NCBI GenBank assembly: GCA_947496695.1
Contig: CANMEI010000006.1
Coordinates: 62,001-126,000, forward strand
Reading direction: 5' to 3'
DNA: 64,000 nt
Source: an uncultured Cellulophaga sp.
GTDB taxonomy: Bacteria > Bacteroidota > Bacteroidia > Flavobacteriales > Flavobacteriaceae
Shown here: positions 9,379 to 18,759 of the stretch, piece by piece
Position numbering within the stretch: the stretch's first letter is position 1
Layout: each line of letters begins with the position of its first letter
The notes under the pieces: generated by a model
Database searches by the model: none
What the model saw: only the letters and a program-made list of their open reading frames with translations
What the model was told of the DNA's origin: nothing
Program-made: the position numbers and the translations under genes

Positions 9379-10353
9379 TTACTTATAGTCGATTATTAAT
9401 TTCGAAAAACTGGTTATTTTTTCATCGGTATAAGTCGTGTAGTTTATCACTCTATCTTGAATGTTTTTTATCTTATAATCAATAATAGTAGCAATTTTTT
9501 CATATAAGTTATAATGCTTCTCTTTGTTTTTTCTATTTTGTTTATCATAGAAGTACTCTATTTTTTTCATGAGTTCCATTTTTGAATTGTACTGTGCAAA
9601 TTTTGTTTTATTTTCATTTTTGTCATATTCCCATTTATGAGTCCATTCTTCCAAAGCATTATTTTTGTAGTGTAATTCTAATTCTTTCCCACCCGAACCT
9701 CTTCGGTAAGTATATTGATATTCAATCTTATTATTTTTATCAAAACAGGTTTTTGTTAGTAAATAACCACTTTTGTTATATGTATAATTAATTTGATATA
9801 ACTGTTTTTTAGTATTTGACCTATGTATATGTACTAAAGTATTACCGTGATAGTCATAGGTATAGTGGTTACTGTAGCTAATTGTAGTATCAATATACAT
9901 TTTAGTTAAAGAGGTTTCTTTAAGAATATTATTATTCAAATCATATTTATACGTGTAGGCAGTTTTTGAGACTAAAGTAGAATCATTTTTGTAAATTAAT
10001 AATTCTGTAATATCATTTTTGTCATTGTATTTGGTAATTTCTATTTGGTTTGTATCTCCTTTTACAGTGTAAGAAATTTTTCTAATTCTGTTATTATTAG
10101 CGTCATATTTATAGGTGTAGCAATTTTCATAATCAAAACTTCCGTCGTTTCTAAAAACTGTTTCTTTTAAAATTTTCCCTGATCTATTATAATACTCACA
10201 TTTGGTTGATGAAAAATTAATAATATCGAGTTTCTTATTTTTAAAATTCTCATAATATTCATAACACTTAGATTTTATTTTTGCATTTGGTTTTTGTGCA
10301 TTTGAACTAAAGAAAAAAGAGAGGAGTATTAGTGTTATTATTCTGTGAATCAT
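9379..10353 (-). CDS. Secreted small YD-repeat (RHS-like) protein
   Basis: 324 aa with a signal peptide (ending FFFSSNAQ). The mature chain is made of repeated strands of RHS/YD type: YTYKYDANNNRIRK, YTYKYDLNNNILKE, YTYDYHGNTLVH, YTYNKSGYLLTK, YTYRRGSGGKELE and WEYDKNENKTKF. It lacks the RHS core box and a toxin tip, so it is a short beta-sheet scaffold, not a polymorphic toxin. Similar lone proteins are common in Bacteroidota and mostly uncharacterised. It stands alone between 127- and 169-nt gaps. Confidence 0.75.
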   Translation of the reverse strand: MIHRIITLILLSFFFSSNAQKPNAKIKSKCYEYYENFKNKKLDIINFSSTKCEYYNRSGKILKETVFRNDGSFDYENCYTYKYDANNNRIRKISYTVKGDTNQIEITKYNDKNDITELLIYKNDSTLVSKTAYTYKYDLNNNILKETSLTKMYIDTTISYSNHYTYDYHGNTLVHIHRSNTKKQLYQINYTYNKSGYLLTKTCFDKNNKIEYQYTYRRGSGGKELELHYKNNALEEWTHKWEYDKNENKTKFAQYNSKMELMKKIEYFYDKQNRKNKEKHYNLYEKIATIIDYKIKNIQDRVINYTTYTDEKITSFSKLIIDYK

Positions 10354-10522
10354 ATGATTGCTAACGAATTTATGTTTGGTGAGTAATGGTTAAGTGACTA
10401 ATTTATAAAATATTATCAATGTTAGTGAGTGTAAGTTAATTTAGATAATATACGACTCTTGTAAATCATTTATTTAGTCTCTTAGGTAAGTTGCATGTTA
10501 GGCACTAAATTAAGTCTATAAT

Positions 10523-10870
10523 TTACAACTCTACTAAAACGGATTCTCCTTTTGATTTATCTCCAGAAGTCCATTCCCATTTTTCATGAAGTTTTATTTT
10601 TCCATTCTTTGTTAATTCAGGTTTAGAAGAGCAAAGTCCAGTCATTAATTCTCCTTTTATATTGACTTGATGGTAACACATTTCAATTTTACCGCTTTCA
10701 TCAACTAAACCAATTAAATGCCCGCTTAAAATTTGATCACCACTATATTGAGAAGTAAGAATATTTCCACTTTGTTTATATTCAAAAATCATTTCAGTTG
10801 TAGTTTCTCCATTTTCAGAATTTTCAAAAACTCTAAACTTTTTATTGTTATAATTAATTTTTAAATCCAT
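10523..10870 (-). CDS. Hypothetical cytoplasmic protein, 115 aa
   Basis: 115 aa without a signal peptide. It begins MDLKINYNNKKFRVFENSEN and alternates short polar beta strands (SGNILTSQYSGDQILSGHLI, GKIEMCYHQVN, HEKWEWTSGD). The pattern suggests a small lipocalin-like or n-heme barrel, as in proteins that report a modified side chain, but I do not recognise the family. It is separate from its neighbours, with 169 nt to one side and the divergent DUF808 gene 167 nt to the other. Normal start and codon use support a real gene. Confidence 0.65.
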   Translation of the reverse strand: MDLKINYNNKKFRVFENSENGETTTEMIFEYKQSGNILTSQYSGDQILSGHLIGLVDESGKIEMCYHQVNIKGELMTGLCSSKPELTKNGKIKLHEKWEWTSGDKSKGESVLVEL

Positions 10871-11037
10871 CTCTTTTTTTTTGAATTTTCAATTTATACT
10901 TTTTTCTATTGTTTTAATATAGAGTCTAATGTTTAATTAAGTAAAGGGCATGATTATATGAATTAAAACTAAGTAGCATTCAATTTTAATAAACAAAAGG
11001 AAAAACCTTAAATTTAGCCTTTTTAAATAAAATATAT

Positions 11038-11919
11038 ATGGCATCAGGTTTTTTTGCATTATTAGATGATATCGCTGCACTTATGGATGATGTAGCTGTA
11101 ATGAGTAAAGTTGCAGCTAAAAAAACAGCAGGAATTTTAGGTGATGATTTAGCAGTTAATGCAGAAAAAGCATCAGGTTTTATATCAGATAGAGAATTAC
11201 CAGTACTTTGGGCAATTACTAAGGGCTCGTTTTTAAATAAACTTATAATACTCCCTTTTGCATTTTTATTAAGCGCATTTTTACCAATTGGTGTTACCAT
11301 CATATTAGTTTTAGGTGGTTTATATTTAGCTTACGAAGGAGCTGAGAAAATTTATGAATATTTTACAGGTCATGAGCATAAAAGTGAAGATTTGCTTAAT
11401 GAAAATATTACAATAGCAGAACTTCAAATTTTAGAAAAACAACGTATACGAGCTGCCATTGTAACCGATTTTATATTATCTGTTGAAATTGTAATTATAG
11501 CATTAGGTACAGTAACAAGTGAGCCAATTTCTACACAAATTATGGTAGTTTCAATTATAGCTATTATAGCAACTGTTGGTGTTTATGGTATTGTAGCCTT
11601 AATCGTAAGGATGGATGAGTTTGGGCTTAAATTAATTAACCTAAATGAAGAAGAAAATAGTTTTTCTGATAAAGCAGGGCGACTTTTAGTTAATGCTTTA
11701 CCATTAGTAATTAAATTTTTAGCAGTAGTTGGTACGCTTGCTTTACTATCAGTAGCAGGTGGAGTTTTTGCTCATAACATTCACTTTTTTCATGATTTTT
11801 TAGAGAAAATTCCTGTTTTACCAAGCATGCTTAAAGAGTTTTTATTAGGTTTAGTTGTAGGTATATGTACAGTAGTAATTGTAAGTATTTTTAAAAAGAT
11901 ATTTATAAAAAAAGATTAA
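11038..11919 (+). CDS. DUF808 family membrane protein (YedI-like)
   Basis: 293 aa. The start SGFFALLDDIAALMDDVAVM and the following KVAAKKTAGILGDDLAVNAE are the hallmark of DUF808, a widespread inner-membrane family of unknown function. About six to seven membrane spans follow (LIILPFAFLLSAFLPIGVTI, FILSVEIVIIALGTV, and a C-terminal pair ending IFKKIFIKKD). Length is normal. Its stop codon abuts the stop of the convergent AraC gene with no intervening base, so no terminator separates them. Confidence 0.92.
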   Translation: MASGFFALLDDIAALMDDVAVMSKVAAKKTAGILGDDLAVNAEKASGFISDRELPVLWAITKGSFLNKLIILPFAFLLSAFLPIGVTIILVLGGLYLAYEGAEKIYEYFTGHEHKSEDLLNENITIAELQILEKQRIRAAIVTDFILSVEIVIIALGTVTSEPISTQIMVVSIIAIIATVGVYGIVALIVRMDEFGLKLINLNEEENSFSDKAGRLLVNALPLVIKFLAVVGTLALLSVAGGVFAHNIHFFHDFLEKIPVLPSMLKEFLLGLVVGICTVVIVSIFKKIFIKKD

Positions 11920-12894
11920 TTATAGTTTATTACGGTACTCTTTAGGTGTTAGGTTAAACATTTTTTTAAAAGCAGCAGTAAAATGTGTAGCATTTTTATA
12001 TCCTGTTTCTTCCGCTATTTGGTATACTAGTTTTTCTGAATTTTCTAGTAAATTTTTGGCAGCTTTCATTTTTTCATGTTTTCCGTATTCATTAATTGAG
12101 TAATTAAAAATACGAGTAAATTCTTTATTTAGGGTGTTACTGGTAATACCTAGCTTTTCACTAAAATCTTTAATAGTATAATTTTTATCTACATTATTTT
12201 TAATAGTTTGTTTAATAACATATAATTTTTTTAAAGTTTTATCGTGTGTAACTTCTAAATTTATACCACTTCTATTCTTATAATGTTCTAATTGTAAGGC
12301 AATTAATTCAAATATTTTAGCTTTTAAATATAAGCTATTAGTAAGTTCTGAAATTTCTTTACGTTCTAAATGATCTAATATGGAGTGTAATTCATCAGTT
12401 ATGGGTAGTATTAAATTAGAATCACTAATAGTTTTTATTTCACAATCCGTAATTAAACCATGCATGGTCAAAAAATTGATTGGGATATTTATTTTTATTT
12501 CTTTAAAAAACTTTTTTCCGGAAATTCTGTTTATTCCATTAAAACCGTCAATATTTACTAGGTATGATTCTTTATTTTCGTAAAATATTTCTCTATGTTG
12601 ATCTATTTGTATTATTTTTTCTCCAGTCAATAAAAAACTTATTTGAATTGTATTTTTTTGTACAGGTAATTTATAGGTGAAATCTTTATGTAATAAATAC
12701 CGGCTAATATTTAAGTTTACATCATCAGTAATAAAATTTAAAATACACCCTGTGCCATATTCAGGTTTAAGTTGGTAGTGATTAGCTAGTACATTATTCT
12801 GTTGATTGCTATTTTTTAATACAGCCAACTCTTCATTAACATTAGTAATATCTTTTTTTTGAGTTTCCTTAATTTTGCGTCTTTTTTTTATCAC
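11920..12894 (-). CDS. AraC-family regulator of the adjacent TonB-receptor/iron locus
   Basis: 324 aa. The N-terminal 210 residues are a PchR-like sensor region (KNTIQISFLLTGEKIIQID). Residues about 225-324 hold two helix-turn-helix units (IKDFSEKLGITSNTLNKEFT and IAEETGYKNATHFTAAFKKM, ending NLTPKEYRNKL). The start is GTG (12892-12894), giving MIKKRRKIKE; the same eight codons recur as a relic at 15479-15514. Divergent placement from a siderophore-type TonB receptor, as with pchR/fptA or alcR/fauA, suggests it activates the receptors when the ligand is bound. Candidate operators are in the 12895-12972 region. Confidence 0.9.
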   Translation of the reverse strand: MIKKRRKIKETQKKDITNVNEELAVLKNSNQQNNVLANHYQLKPEYGTGCILNFITDDVNLNISRYLLHKDFTYKLPVQKNTIQISFLLTGEKIIQIDQHREIFYENKESYLVNIDGFNGINRISGKKFFKEIKINIPINFLTMHGLITDCEIKTISDSNLILPITDELHSILDHLERKEISELTNSLYLKAKIFELIALQLEHYKNRSGINLEVTHDKTLKKLYVIKQTIKNNVDKNYTIKDFSEKLGITSNTLNKEFTRIFNYSINEYGKHEKMKAAKNLLENSEKLVYQIAEETGYKNATHFTAAFKKMFNLTPKEYRNKL

Positions 12895-12972
12895 AACTCG
12901 TCATTTGTTACTGATTACTCTTTTATAAGTTTGCACAAACTTATTTAGACTAATTAAAGATAACAAATAATA
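12895..12972 (+). promoter_or_regulatory. Promoter and candidate operator of the first TonB receptor
   Basis: A Flavobacterium-type promoter is visible: TTG at 12905-12907, an 18-nt spacer, then TAAGTTTG (TAnnTTTG) at 12926-12933. The -7 box lies in a perfect palindrome, ATAAGTTTG-CA-CAAACTTAT (12925-12944), a possible operator. Just after it comes cttatttagactaattaaa with the small palindrome TTAG-A-CTAA, an iron-box-like element. Most of this block recurs before the second receptor (15515-15591). Confidence 0.72.
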
Positions 12973-15384
12973 ATGCTTAAATTTTTATTTAATTTTATTG
13001 CCATTTTTGGAATAGTTTCATTCTCAATGGCGCAAACAAGTACTGTAAAAGGGAAAATTGTAGATTTATCTAACGAAAATTTATTAGGTGTAAATGCAAT
13101 TATAAAAAATTCATCAAAAGGAGCTCAATCAAATAATGACGGTCTCTTTGAAATATCAAACCTTGAAAATGGAGAATATGTAGTGTATATTTCTTATGTA
13201 GGATACAAAACTAAAGAAATAGCTTTTAGTATTACTGATAACCAAAATGTTGATTTAGGAACTATCAAACTTTATGAAGGTACTGAAATATTGCAAGAAG
13301 TAGTTGTAGATGGAAGTAGACAAAATAAATTTTCAAGGAAAAAAAGTGCATATGTTGCTAAAATGCCATTAAAAAATATTGAAAACTCTCAAGTTTATAA
13401 CACGATTACCAATCAATTATTAATATCTCAATCTACATATACGTTTGAAGATGCATTGAAAAATGCAGCAGGTATTACTAAATTATGGTCATCTACAGGT
13501 AGAAGTGGTGATGGTGCTGGTTATTATTCAAGTCGTGGTTTTGCTGTACAACCTCAATTAGTGAATGGTGTAGCAGGTATAACAAACGGATTTATAAACC
13601 CTTCGAATGTTGAACGCGTAGAAGTTATAAAAGGCCCATCGGGAACTTTGTTTGGAAGTGCAGTAACATCTTATGGTGGTTTAATAAATATTGTTACCAA
13701 AAAACCATACAAAAGTACAGGTGGTGAAATATCATTATCTGGTGGCTCTTATGACTTTACAAAATTTAATGCAGATGTTAATCTTACAGATAGTGATAAA
13801 CTATCATTGCGTTTTAATGCGGGATATCAAAAAGATAATAGTTTTCAAGATGCAGGGTTTAAAAAGTCTGTTTTTATTGCACCATCTTTAACGTATAAAG
13901 TGAATAATAAATTAGCATTTAACTTTTCTTATGAAGCTTCTGGAAATGAGCAGACTAATGAAACATTTTTATTTTTAAACAGGTATGGTTCTCTAGCTTT
14001 TAATTCTATTGAAGAATTAGAATATGATACAAATTTATCATTTACTAGTAATGATGTTACTATTGATAATATCACTCAAAATTACCGTGGTGAAATTGCT
14101 TGGAAATTAGCTGATAACTGGTCTTCTCAAACCCTTGTTGCTGGTGGTTTAGCAAAATCTAAAGGGTTTTATACGTATTTATGGAATACAGCAGATTACA
14201 CAGATTTGAATAATATTGTAGGTACTGAAAACTTTGCTTTATATGCACAAGATACCAATGCTAGAACAAAAACTTTAAACTTACAACAGAATTTTACAGG
14301 CATTTTCAAGCTAGGTGATTTACAAAACAAATTGTTAGTTGGTGTTGATTATTTAAACTCTAAAACTACAGATAACAGCTCTAACTGGGGGTATTTACAT
14401 ACAATTAATTTGCAAGGAGATTTAATTTATGGTGAGCCAGAAATTAGTGCAGATAATTTAAGTACAGCATTATCTGATTCAGGAAATCTTGATAGTGATG
14501 TGCGTCAAAATATTTTTGGTGCGTATGTTTCTGATGTAATTAATATATTACCTTCTTTATCTGTAATGGCTAGTGTTCGTTATGATAGATTTGATTACCA
14601 AGGTGATCTTAATGATGATTCTGATGACGATACAGAATATACAGAGTCTACATTCTCGCCTAAGTTTGGGATTGTTTTTCAACCAATTATCGATCAATTA
14701 TCAGTATTTGCAAACTACCAAAACGGATTTTCTTACGTAGCTCCTCAATATGTAACAACATATGATGAAGATGGTAATGCTACATCAAACCTACAGTCTT
14801 ATGATGTGGAAGAAGCGAACCAATTTGAATTTGGTGTGAAAACTAATATGTTTAATAACAAATTAGAAACAACTTTAAGTTACTATAATATAAATGTAGC
14901 TAATAAGTATTACTGGTCAACACAAACACAAGATTTAGCTATAAATAGTCAAGGTATAGAGCTTGAAGTAAATGTAAACCCTATTGAAGGTTTAAATATT
15001 CATTCAGGTTTTAGTTATAATGATTCTGAAATTACTGATTCACCTTCTGCAACTTCTTTAGAAGGTAACCGTTATGGAGAATCTGGACCAGAAATAACAT
15101 ACAATTTTTGGGCAGATTATAAATTCCTAGAAAAATTTGGAGTAGGAGCTGGTTTTAATGGTCAAACAGAATATGATACTATGGTTGATTATAGTGCAAC
15201 CACAGGAAGTTTTTATTTACCAGGTTATACTATTTTAAACGCATCAGTTTATTATGAAACTGATAAATTTAGAGTAGGTATTAAAGGGAATAATTTAGCA
15301 GATAAAACATATTATTCTGGTTGGAGTACAGTTACTCCTCAACAAAGACGTATGATATTAGGTACTGTAAGCTTTAAGTTTTAA
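12973..15384 (+). CDS. TonB-dependent siderophore-type outer-membrane receptor 1
   Basis: 803 aa. The signal peptide ends FSMAQ at 21. A carboxypeptidase-regulatory-like domain (about 25-105, GKIVDLSNENLLGVNAIIKN) is typical of Bacteroidota receptors. The plug (about 125-245) shows SRGFAVQPQLVNGVAGI and VERVEVIKGPSGTLFGSAVT. A 22-strand barrel follows with a C-terminal TonB-box-containing strand region and a final Phe (GTVSFKF). Such receptors import ferric siderophores or haem using TonB energy. The divergent AraC gene and the DUF4198/PepSY genes downstream support iron-siderophore uptake. A strong terminator follows at 15436. Confidence 0.93.
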   Translation: MLKFLFNFIAIFGIVSFSMAQTSTVKGKIVDLSNENLLGVNAIIKNSSKGAQSNNDGLFEISNLENGEYVVYISYVGYKTKEIAFSITDNQNVDLGTIKLYEGTEILQEVVVDGSRQNKFSRKKSAYVAKMPLKNIENSQVYNTITNQLLISQSTYTFEDALKNAAGITKLWSSTGRSGDGAGYYSSRGFAVQPQLVNGVAGITNGFINPSNVERVEVIKGPSGTLFGSAVTSYGGLINIVTKKPYKSTGGEISLSGGSYDFTKFNADVNLTDSDKLSLRFNAGYQKDNSFQDAGFKKSVFIAPSLTYKVNNKLAFNFSYEASGNEQTNETFLFLNRYGSLAFNSIEELEYDTNLSFTSNDVTIDNITQNYRGEIAWKLADNWSSQTLVAGGLAKSKGFYTYLWNTADYTDLNNIVGTENFALYAQDTNARTKTLNLQQNFTGIFKLGDLQNKLLVGVDYLNSKTTDNSSNWGYLHTINLQGDLIYGEPEISADNLSTALSDSGNLDSDVRQNIFGAYVSDVINILPSLSVMASVRYDRFDYQGDLNDDSDDDTEYTESTFSPKFGIVFQPIIDQLSVFANYQNGFSYVAPQYVTTYDEDGNATSNLQSYDVEEANQFEFGVKTNMFNNKLETTLSYYNINVANKYYWSTQTQDLAINSQGIELEVNVNPIEGLNIHSGFSYNDSEITDSPSATSLEGNRYGESGPEITYNFWADYKFLEKFGVGAGFNGQTEYDTMVDYSATTGSFYLPGYTILNASVYYETDKFRVGIKGNNLADKTYYSGWSTVTPQQRRMILGTVSFKF

Positions 15385-15435
15385 TCTAATAAAATAGGTT
15401 TTATAAGGCAGCTTTATAAAATCAAAACTTTATAG

Positions 15436-15467
15436 ACACACCATATTTTTATATGGTGTGTTTTTTT
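15436..15467 (+). terminator. Rho-independent terminator after receptor 1
   Basis: Perfect 11-bp stem ACACACCATAT / ATATGGTGTGT (15436-15446 and 15451-15461) with a TTTT loop, followed by a run of seven T. It separates the two receptor genes into different transcripts. Confidence 0.9.
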
Positions 15468-15478
15468 ATTTAAGAATT

Positions 15479-15514
15479 TTAAATATACAGTATTTTACGT
15501 CTTTTTTTTATCAA
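15479..15514 (-). pseudogene. Relic of a second araC gene: eight conserved start codons only
   Basis: Read on the minus strand, TTG ATA AAA AAA AGA CGT AAA ATA followed by CTG TAT ATT TAA encodes MIKKRRKI then LYI and a stop. The intact regulator at 12894 starts MIKKRRKIKE from nearly the same bases and lies at the same distance from a TonB-receptor promoter. I infer that an araC-receptor unit was duplicated in tandem and that the second araC was later deleted. Alternatively the A-tract is kept as an upstream promoter element. Confidence 0.55.
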
Positions 15515-15591
15515 ATCGCGTCATTTAATAGTGATTACTCTTTTTTAAGTTTGCAACCTCTTATTTAGACTAATTAAAAATAATTGTTATA
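15515..15591 (+). promoter_or_regulatory. Promoter of the second TonB receptor, duplicate of the first
   Basis: TAAGTTTG at 15546-15553 sits 38 nt before the ATG, against 39 nt for receptor 1. The blocks gtgattactctttt and cttatttagactaattaaa match the first promoter almost base for base. The palindrome right arm is degraded here (CTCTTAT against AACTTAT) and the -33 TTG is missing, so strength or regulator affinity may differ. Confidence 0.68.
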
Positions 15592-17934
15592 ATGTTTAAA
15601 AATATAGTTGCTTTTGTTGTGTTCTTAGGGGGGATATCATTCTCTATGGCACAAACGGCTACAATTAAGGGAATTGTGGTTTCATCTTCACAAAACAAAC
15701 CTTTGCCTGATGCTACAGTAAGGCTAGTAAATACTTCTTATGGAGAAATGACCAATAATAATGGAGCATTTATTTTTAGGGAGATTCCTGCAGGTAATTA
15801 TACGCTTGAAGTATCATTATTAGGTTATGCTTCTCAAGAAAAAAGTATAATTGTAAATAAAAATGAAACCGTAAAAGTTGCTATTATAAAATTAGCAGAA
15901 CAAGAGGAAGAGTTAGATGAGGTTGTAGTGAATGGTCATCAAAATAAATATGTTAAAAACACACCATCACAAACATTAAGATTAAACACAGAGGTTGCTA
16001 AACTACCACAAAATATTCAAATTATAGGAGGTGAGCTTTTGCAAGATCAATTGGCAACAACTATGATGGAAGGTGTTATTCGTAATGTTAGTGGCGTTAC
16101 TTTATTAGAACACTGGGGTAATTTTGCTCGTGTAAATATGAGAGGTTTTAGATTACCAGCATTCAGAAATGGATTTAATTTTCAAGATACTTGGGGCCCT
16201 TTATCAGAAGATATGGCTTTTGTAGAACAAATTGAATTTGTAAAAGGTCCAGCAGGTTTTATGATGTCTGCTGGTGAACCTGGCGGTTTTTATAATGTGG
16301 TTACAAAAAAACCTACGAATCAATCAATAGCAAATATAAATATTATGGGAGGTAGCTATGATTTTTATAGAGGTAACGTTGATTTAGGGGGTAAACTTAC
16401 TGAAAATGGTAAATTATTGTATCGTTTTAATGCAATGTATCAAACTTCAGATAGCCATAGAGGTAATGAAGATGCTGAGCGTTATGGTTTTGCACCAGCT
16501 ATAACATATAATTTTTCTGATAAAACATCAATTACAACAGAGCTTAATTATAACAATGCCGAAAGTTTTCTTGGGTCGGCTTATGTTTTTGCTCCTGTAG
16601 CTGACGGTTATGGTAGTTTAGCTCGTGATTTTAAATTTACAGATGATAATTACAAAGCAACTGATATATCAGAACTAAGTTTTTTTACAACTTTAAAACA
16701 TGACTTTAATGAGAATTGGAGTGCTGAAGCAAAATTTGCTTATTTAAGATATGATCAAGTAGGAAATTCAACATGGTTATGGTCTTTAGATGAAACTACA
16801 GGCGATGCAGTAAGGTATGCAAGTATTTGGGACGCTTTGTCTTTAGGTAAATTTGCTCAAGTTTATTTATACGGTACTGTTAATACAGGTAGTGTGAAGC
16901 ATAACTTATTAGGAGGTTTTGATTTTACGGAACGTAACTATTGGGCAGATTTTAGCCAGTTTGGTTTAATAGATGTAGATACACCTTTTAATATATACAA
17001 TCCTGTTTATGGTAATACTGTTTTTCCTGAATTTGATCGTTCAGTAGATCTAAAGTTTAGAGGCAATGCTTATTCTTATGGTTACACCAATAGATCATTC
17101 TATTTACAAGATGAGATTAATTTATTTGAAGATAAGGTTAGACTTACTTTAGCAGGAAGGTATACCAATTTAAGTACTTTGGGTAAAGAAGGTAACGATA
17201 AAATTTTCACACCTAGAGCAGGATTAAGTGTTGATATTTTACCAAATTTAACTGCTTATGCTCTTTATGACCAAGCATTTAATCCAAACAGTGGCATAAG
17301 TGCAACAGGTGATAGTTTTGATCCAGAAGAAGGTAATGATATTGAAGGGGGGATTAAAAAAAGTTTCTTTGAAGGAAAATTAAAAACTTCTTTAGGAGCA
17401 TTTTTAATCACGAAACAGAATGTATTGGTAACAGATCCAGATAATACTAATTACTCAATTCAGTTAGGCGAAATACAATCTAAAGGAATAGAGTTTGATT
17501 TACAAGGACAAATAACTCCTGAGTTAAATTTAATTTTAAACTATGCTAATACTAATGTTGAAATTACCGAAGATTCAGACCCAGATTTAGTTGGGACGAG
17601 AGTAGCTGGCCATGCAAAACATATGACAAATGGTTGGTTAAATTATAGCTTTTCTGAAGATTCAAAATTAAAAGGTTTTGGTGCATCAATTGGTTATCAA
17701 TATCAAATAGACCGTTCTACTTGGGCTTGGGGAGCAGATAACCAAAGTGATTTACCAGACTATTTTAGGTTAGATGGTGGACTTTCTTGGAAAAACAAAA
17801 AAATTAGAATTCAAGCGAATGTAAATAATATTCTAAATGAGTATTTATATTCAGGAGCTAATTATAGTGCGTACCTATACTGGCAATCTGAGCCAGGAAT
17901 TAACGGCAGATTATCATTAACATATTCATTTTAA
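15592..17934 (+). CDS. TonB-dependent siderophore-type outer-membrane receptor 2
   Basis: 780 aa. The signal peptide ends FSMAQ. A carboxypeptidase-regulatory-like domain (25-110) precedes a plug with QNIQIIGGELLQDQL, VNMRGFRLPAFRNGFNF and IEFVKGPAGFMMSAGEPGGF. That plug pattern is typical of siderophore receptors. The barrel ends LSLTYSF. The first 20 residues and the promoter resemble receptor 1, but the plug and barrel have diverged, so the two probably take different ligands. The gene leads an operon with DUF4198 (19 nt downstream) and the membrane genes to 20935. Confidence 0.93.
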   Translation: MFKNIVAFVVFLGGISFSMAQTATIKGIVVSSSQNKPLPDATVRLVNTSYGEMTNNNGAFIFREIPAGNYTLEVSLLGYASQEKSIIVNKNETVKVAIIKLAEQEEELDEVVVNGHQNKYVKNTPSQTLRLNTEVAKLPQNIQIIGGELLQDQLATTMMEGVIRNVSGVTLLEHWGNFARVNMRGFRLPAFRNGFNFQDTWGPLSEDMAFVEQIEFVKGPAGFMMSAGEPGGFYNVVTKKPTNQSIANINIMGGSYDFYRGNVDLGGKLTENGKLLYRFNAMYQTSDSHRGNEDAERYGFAPAITYNFSDKTSITTELNYNNAESFLGSAYVFAPVADGYGSLARDFKFTDDNYKATDISELSFFTTLKHDFNENWSAEAKFAYLRYDQVGNSTWLWSLDETTGDAVRYASIWDALSLGKFAQVYLYGTVNTGSVKHNLLGGFDFTERNYWADFSQFGLIDVDTPFNIYNPVYGNTVFPEFDRSVDLKFRGNAYSYGYTNRSFYLQDEINLFEDKVRLTLAGRYTNLSTLGKEGNDKIFTPRAGLSVDILPNLTAYALYDQAFNPNSGISATGDSFDPEEGNDIEGGIKKSFFEGKLKTSLGAFLITKQNVLVTDPDNTNYSIQLGEIQSKGIEFDLQGQITPELNLILNYANTNVEITEDSDPDLVGTRVAGHAKHMTNGWLNYSFSEDSKLKGFGASIGYQYQIDRSTWAWGADNQSDLPDYFRLDGGLSWKNKKIRIQANVNNILNEYLYSGANYSAYLYWQSEPGINGRLSLTYSF

Positions 17935-17953
17935 ATAACTAACATAATAAATA

Positions 17954-18670
17954 ATGAAAAAAACAATTTTAACATTAGTGCTATTATTTTTAGCTACAGC
18001 TCAATCTTTTGCCCATTATTTATGGGTTGAGACTAGCCCTGAAGGAAAAAAAGGTAAAGAGCAGGAAGTAAGAGTTTATTTTGGTGAGTATACTTATGGT
18101 GTAATTGAAAAAGTAAATGGAGAAGCCTTTCCGTCAGTTAAGGATTTTACACTTTGGTTGGTTGATGCCAAAGGAAATAAAACTCAGATTGCAGTAAAAC
18201 CAACAGAAGATTATTATGTAGGATCTTTTATACCTAAAACCAATGGTATTTATACTGTTGTTTTAGATAATGATGCCATAGATGTAATTGATTATACAGA
18301 GTATAATTTCGGAATTTTTAAAACACATTACAATTCTATAGCCAAAATAAATGTTGGAGGTAGTAAAGGTGAAACTGCTGCAATAAATGATACAGGAATT
18401 ACGGTAAAAGATATATCTGAAAATGAAGATGAAGTAAAATTACAAGTACTGTTTAAAAATAAACCTTTACCTAAAAATGAGTTTAAAGTGTATGTAGCAG
18501 ATTTATGGACCAAAACTTTAGAAACTGATGAAAACGGATTTGTAAGTTTTAAAAAACCATGGGATACTAAATATATTATTGAAACAACTTTTGAAGAACG
18601 TACACCTGGTACTTATAATGGTGAAAATTATGAGTTTATATGGCATTGTACAACATATTGCATAAAATAA
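17954..18670 (+). CDS. DUF4198-type secreted iron-locus protein
   Basis: 238 aa. The signal peptide ends AQSFA, and the mature chain starts HYLWVETSPEGKKGKEQEVR, the conserved opening of DUF4198/NikM-like periplasmic proteins. Two Ig-like beta domains follow (about 25-125 and 140-225, NEFKVYVADLWTKTLETDENG). In many bacteria such genes accompany TonB receptors for nickel, cobalt or ferric chelates. The gene follows receptor 2 by 19 nt and precedes small membrane genes, so it probably assists periplasmic handling of the imported complex. Confidence 0.82.
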   Translation: MKKTILTLVLLFLATAQSFAHYLWVETSPEGKKGKEQEVRVYFGEYTYGVIEKVNGEAFPSVKDFTLWLVDAKGNKTQIAVKPTEDYYVGSFIPKTNGIYTVVLDNDAIDVIDYTEYNFGIFKTHYNSIAKINVGGSKGETAAINDTGITVKDISENEDEVKLQVLFKNKPLPKNEFKVYVADLWTKTLETDENGFVSFKKPWDTKYIIETTFEERTPGTYNGENYEFIWHCTTYCIK

Positions 18671-18709
18671 AAATTAATTTAAGTGAGTTTTTAGTTTATT
18701 TTTCCAAGT

Positions 18710-18743
18710 AACAACTCTGGATGTTTTTTCATTCAGAGTTGTT
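18710..18743 (+). terminator. Hairpin between DUF4198 gene and membrane genes (attenuator-like)
   Basis: A 10-bp perfect stem AACAACTCTG / CAGAGTTGTT (18710-18719 and 18734-18743) whose loop holds six T. It lacks a T-tract after the stem, so it is more likely a partial terminator or mRNA stability hairpin than a full stop. It may lower expression of the downstream genes relative to the receptor. Confidence 0.5.
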
Positions 18744-18759
18744 CTAATTAAAACCTTTT

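Noticed and set aside
9582..9791. Plus-strand 69-aa frame inside the YD-repeat gene
   Set aside because: Shadow of the repeat strands; no family or signal.
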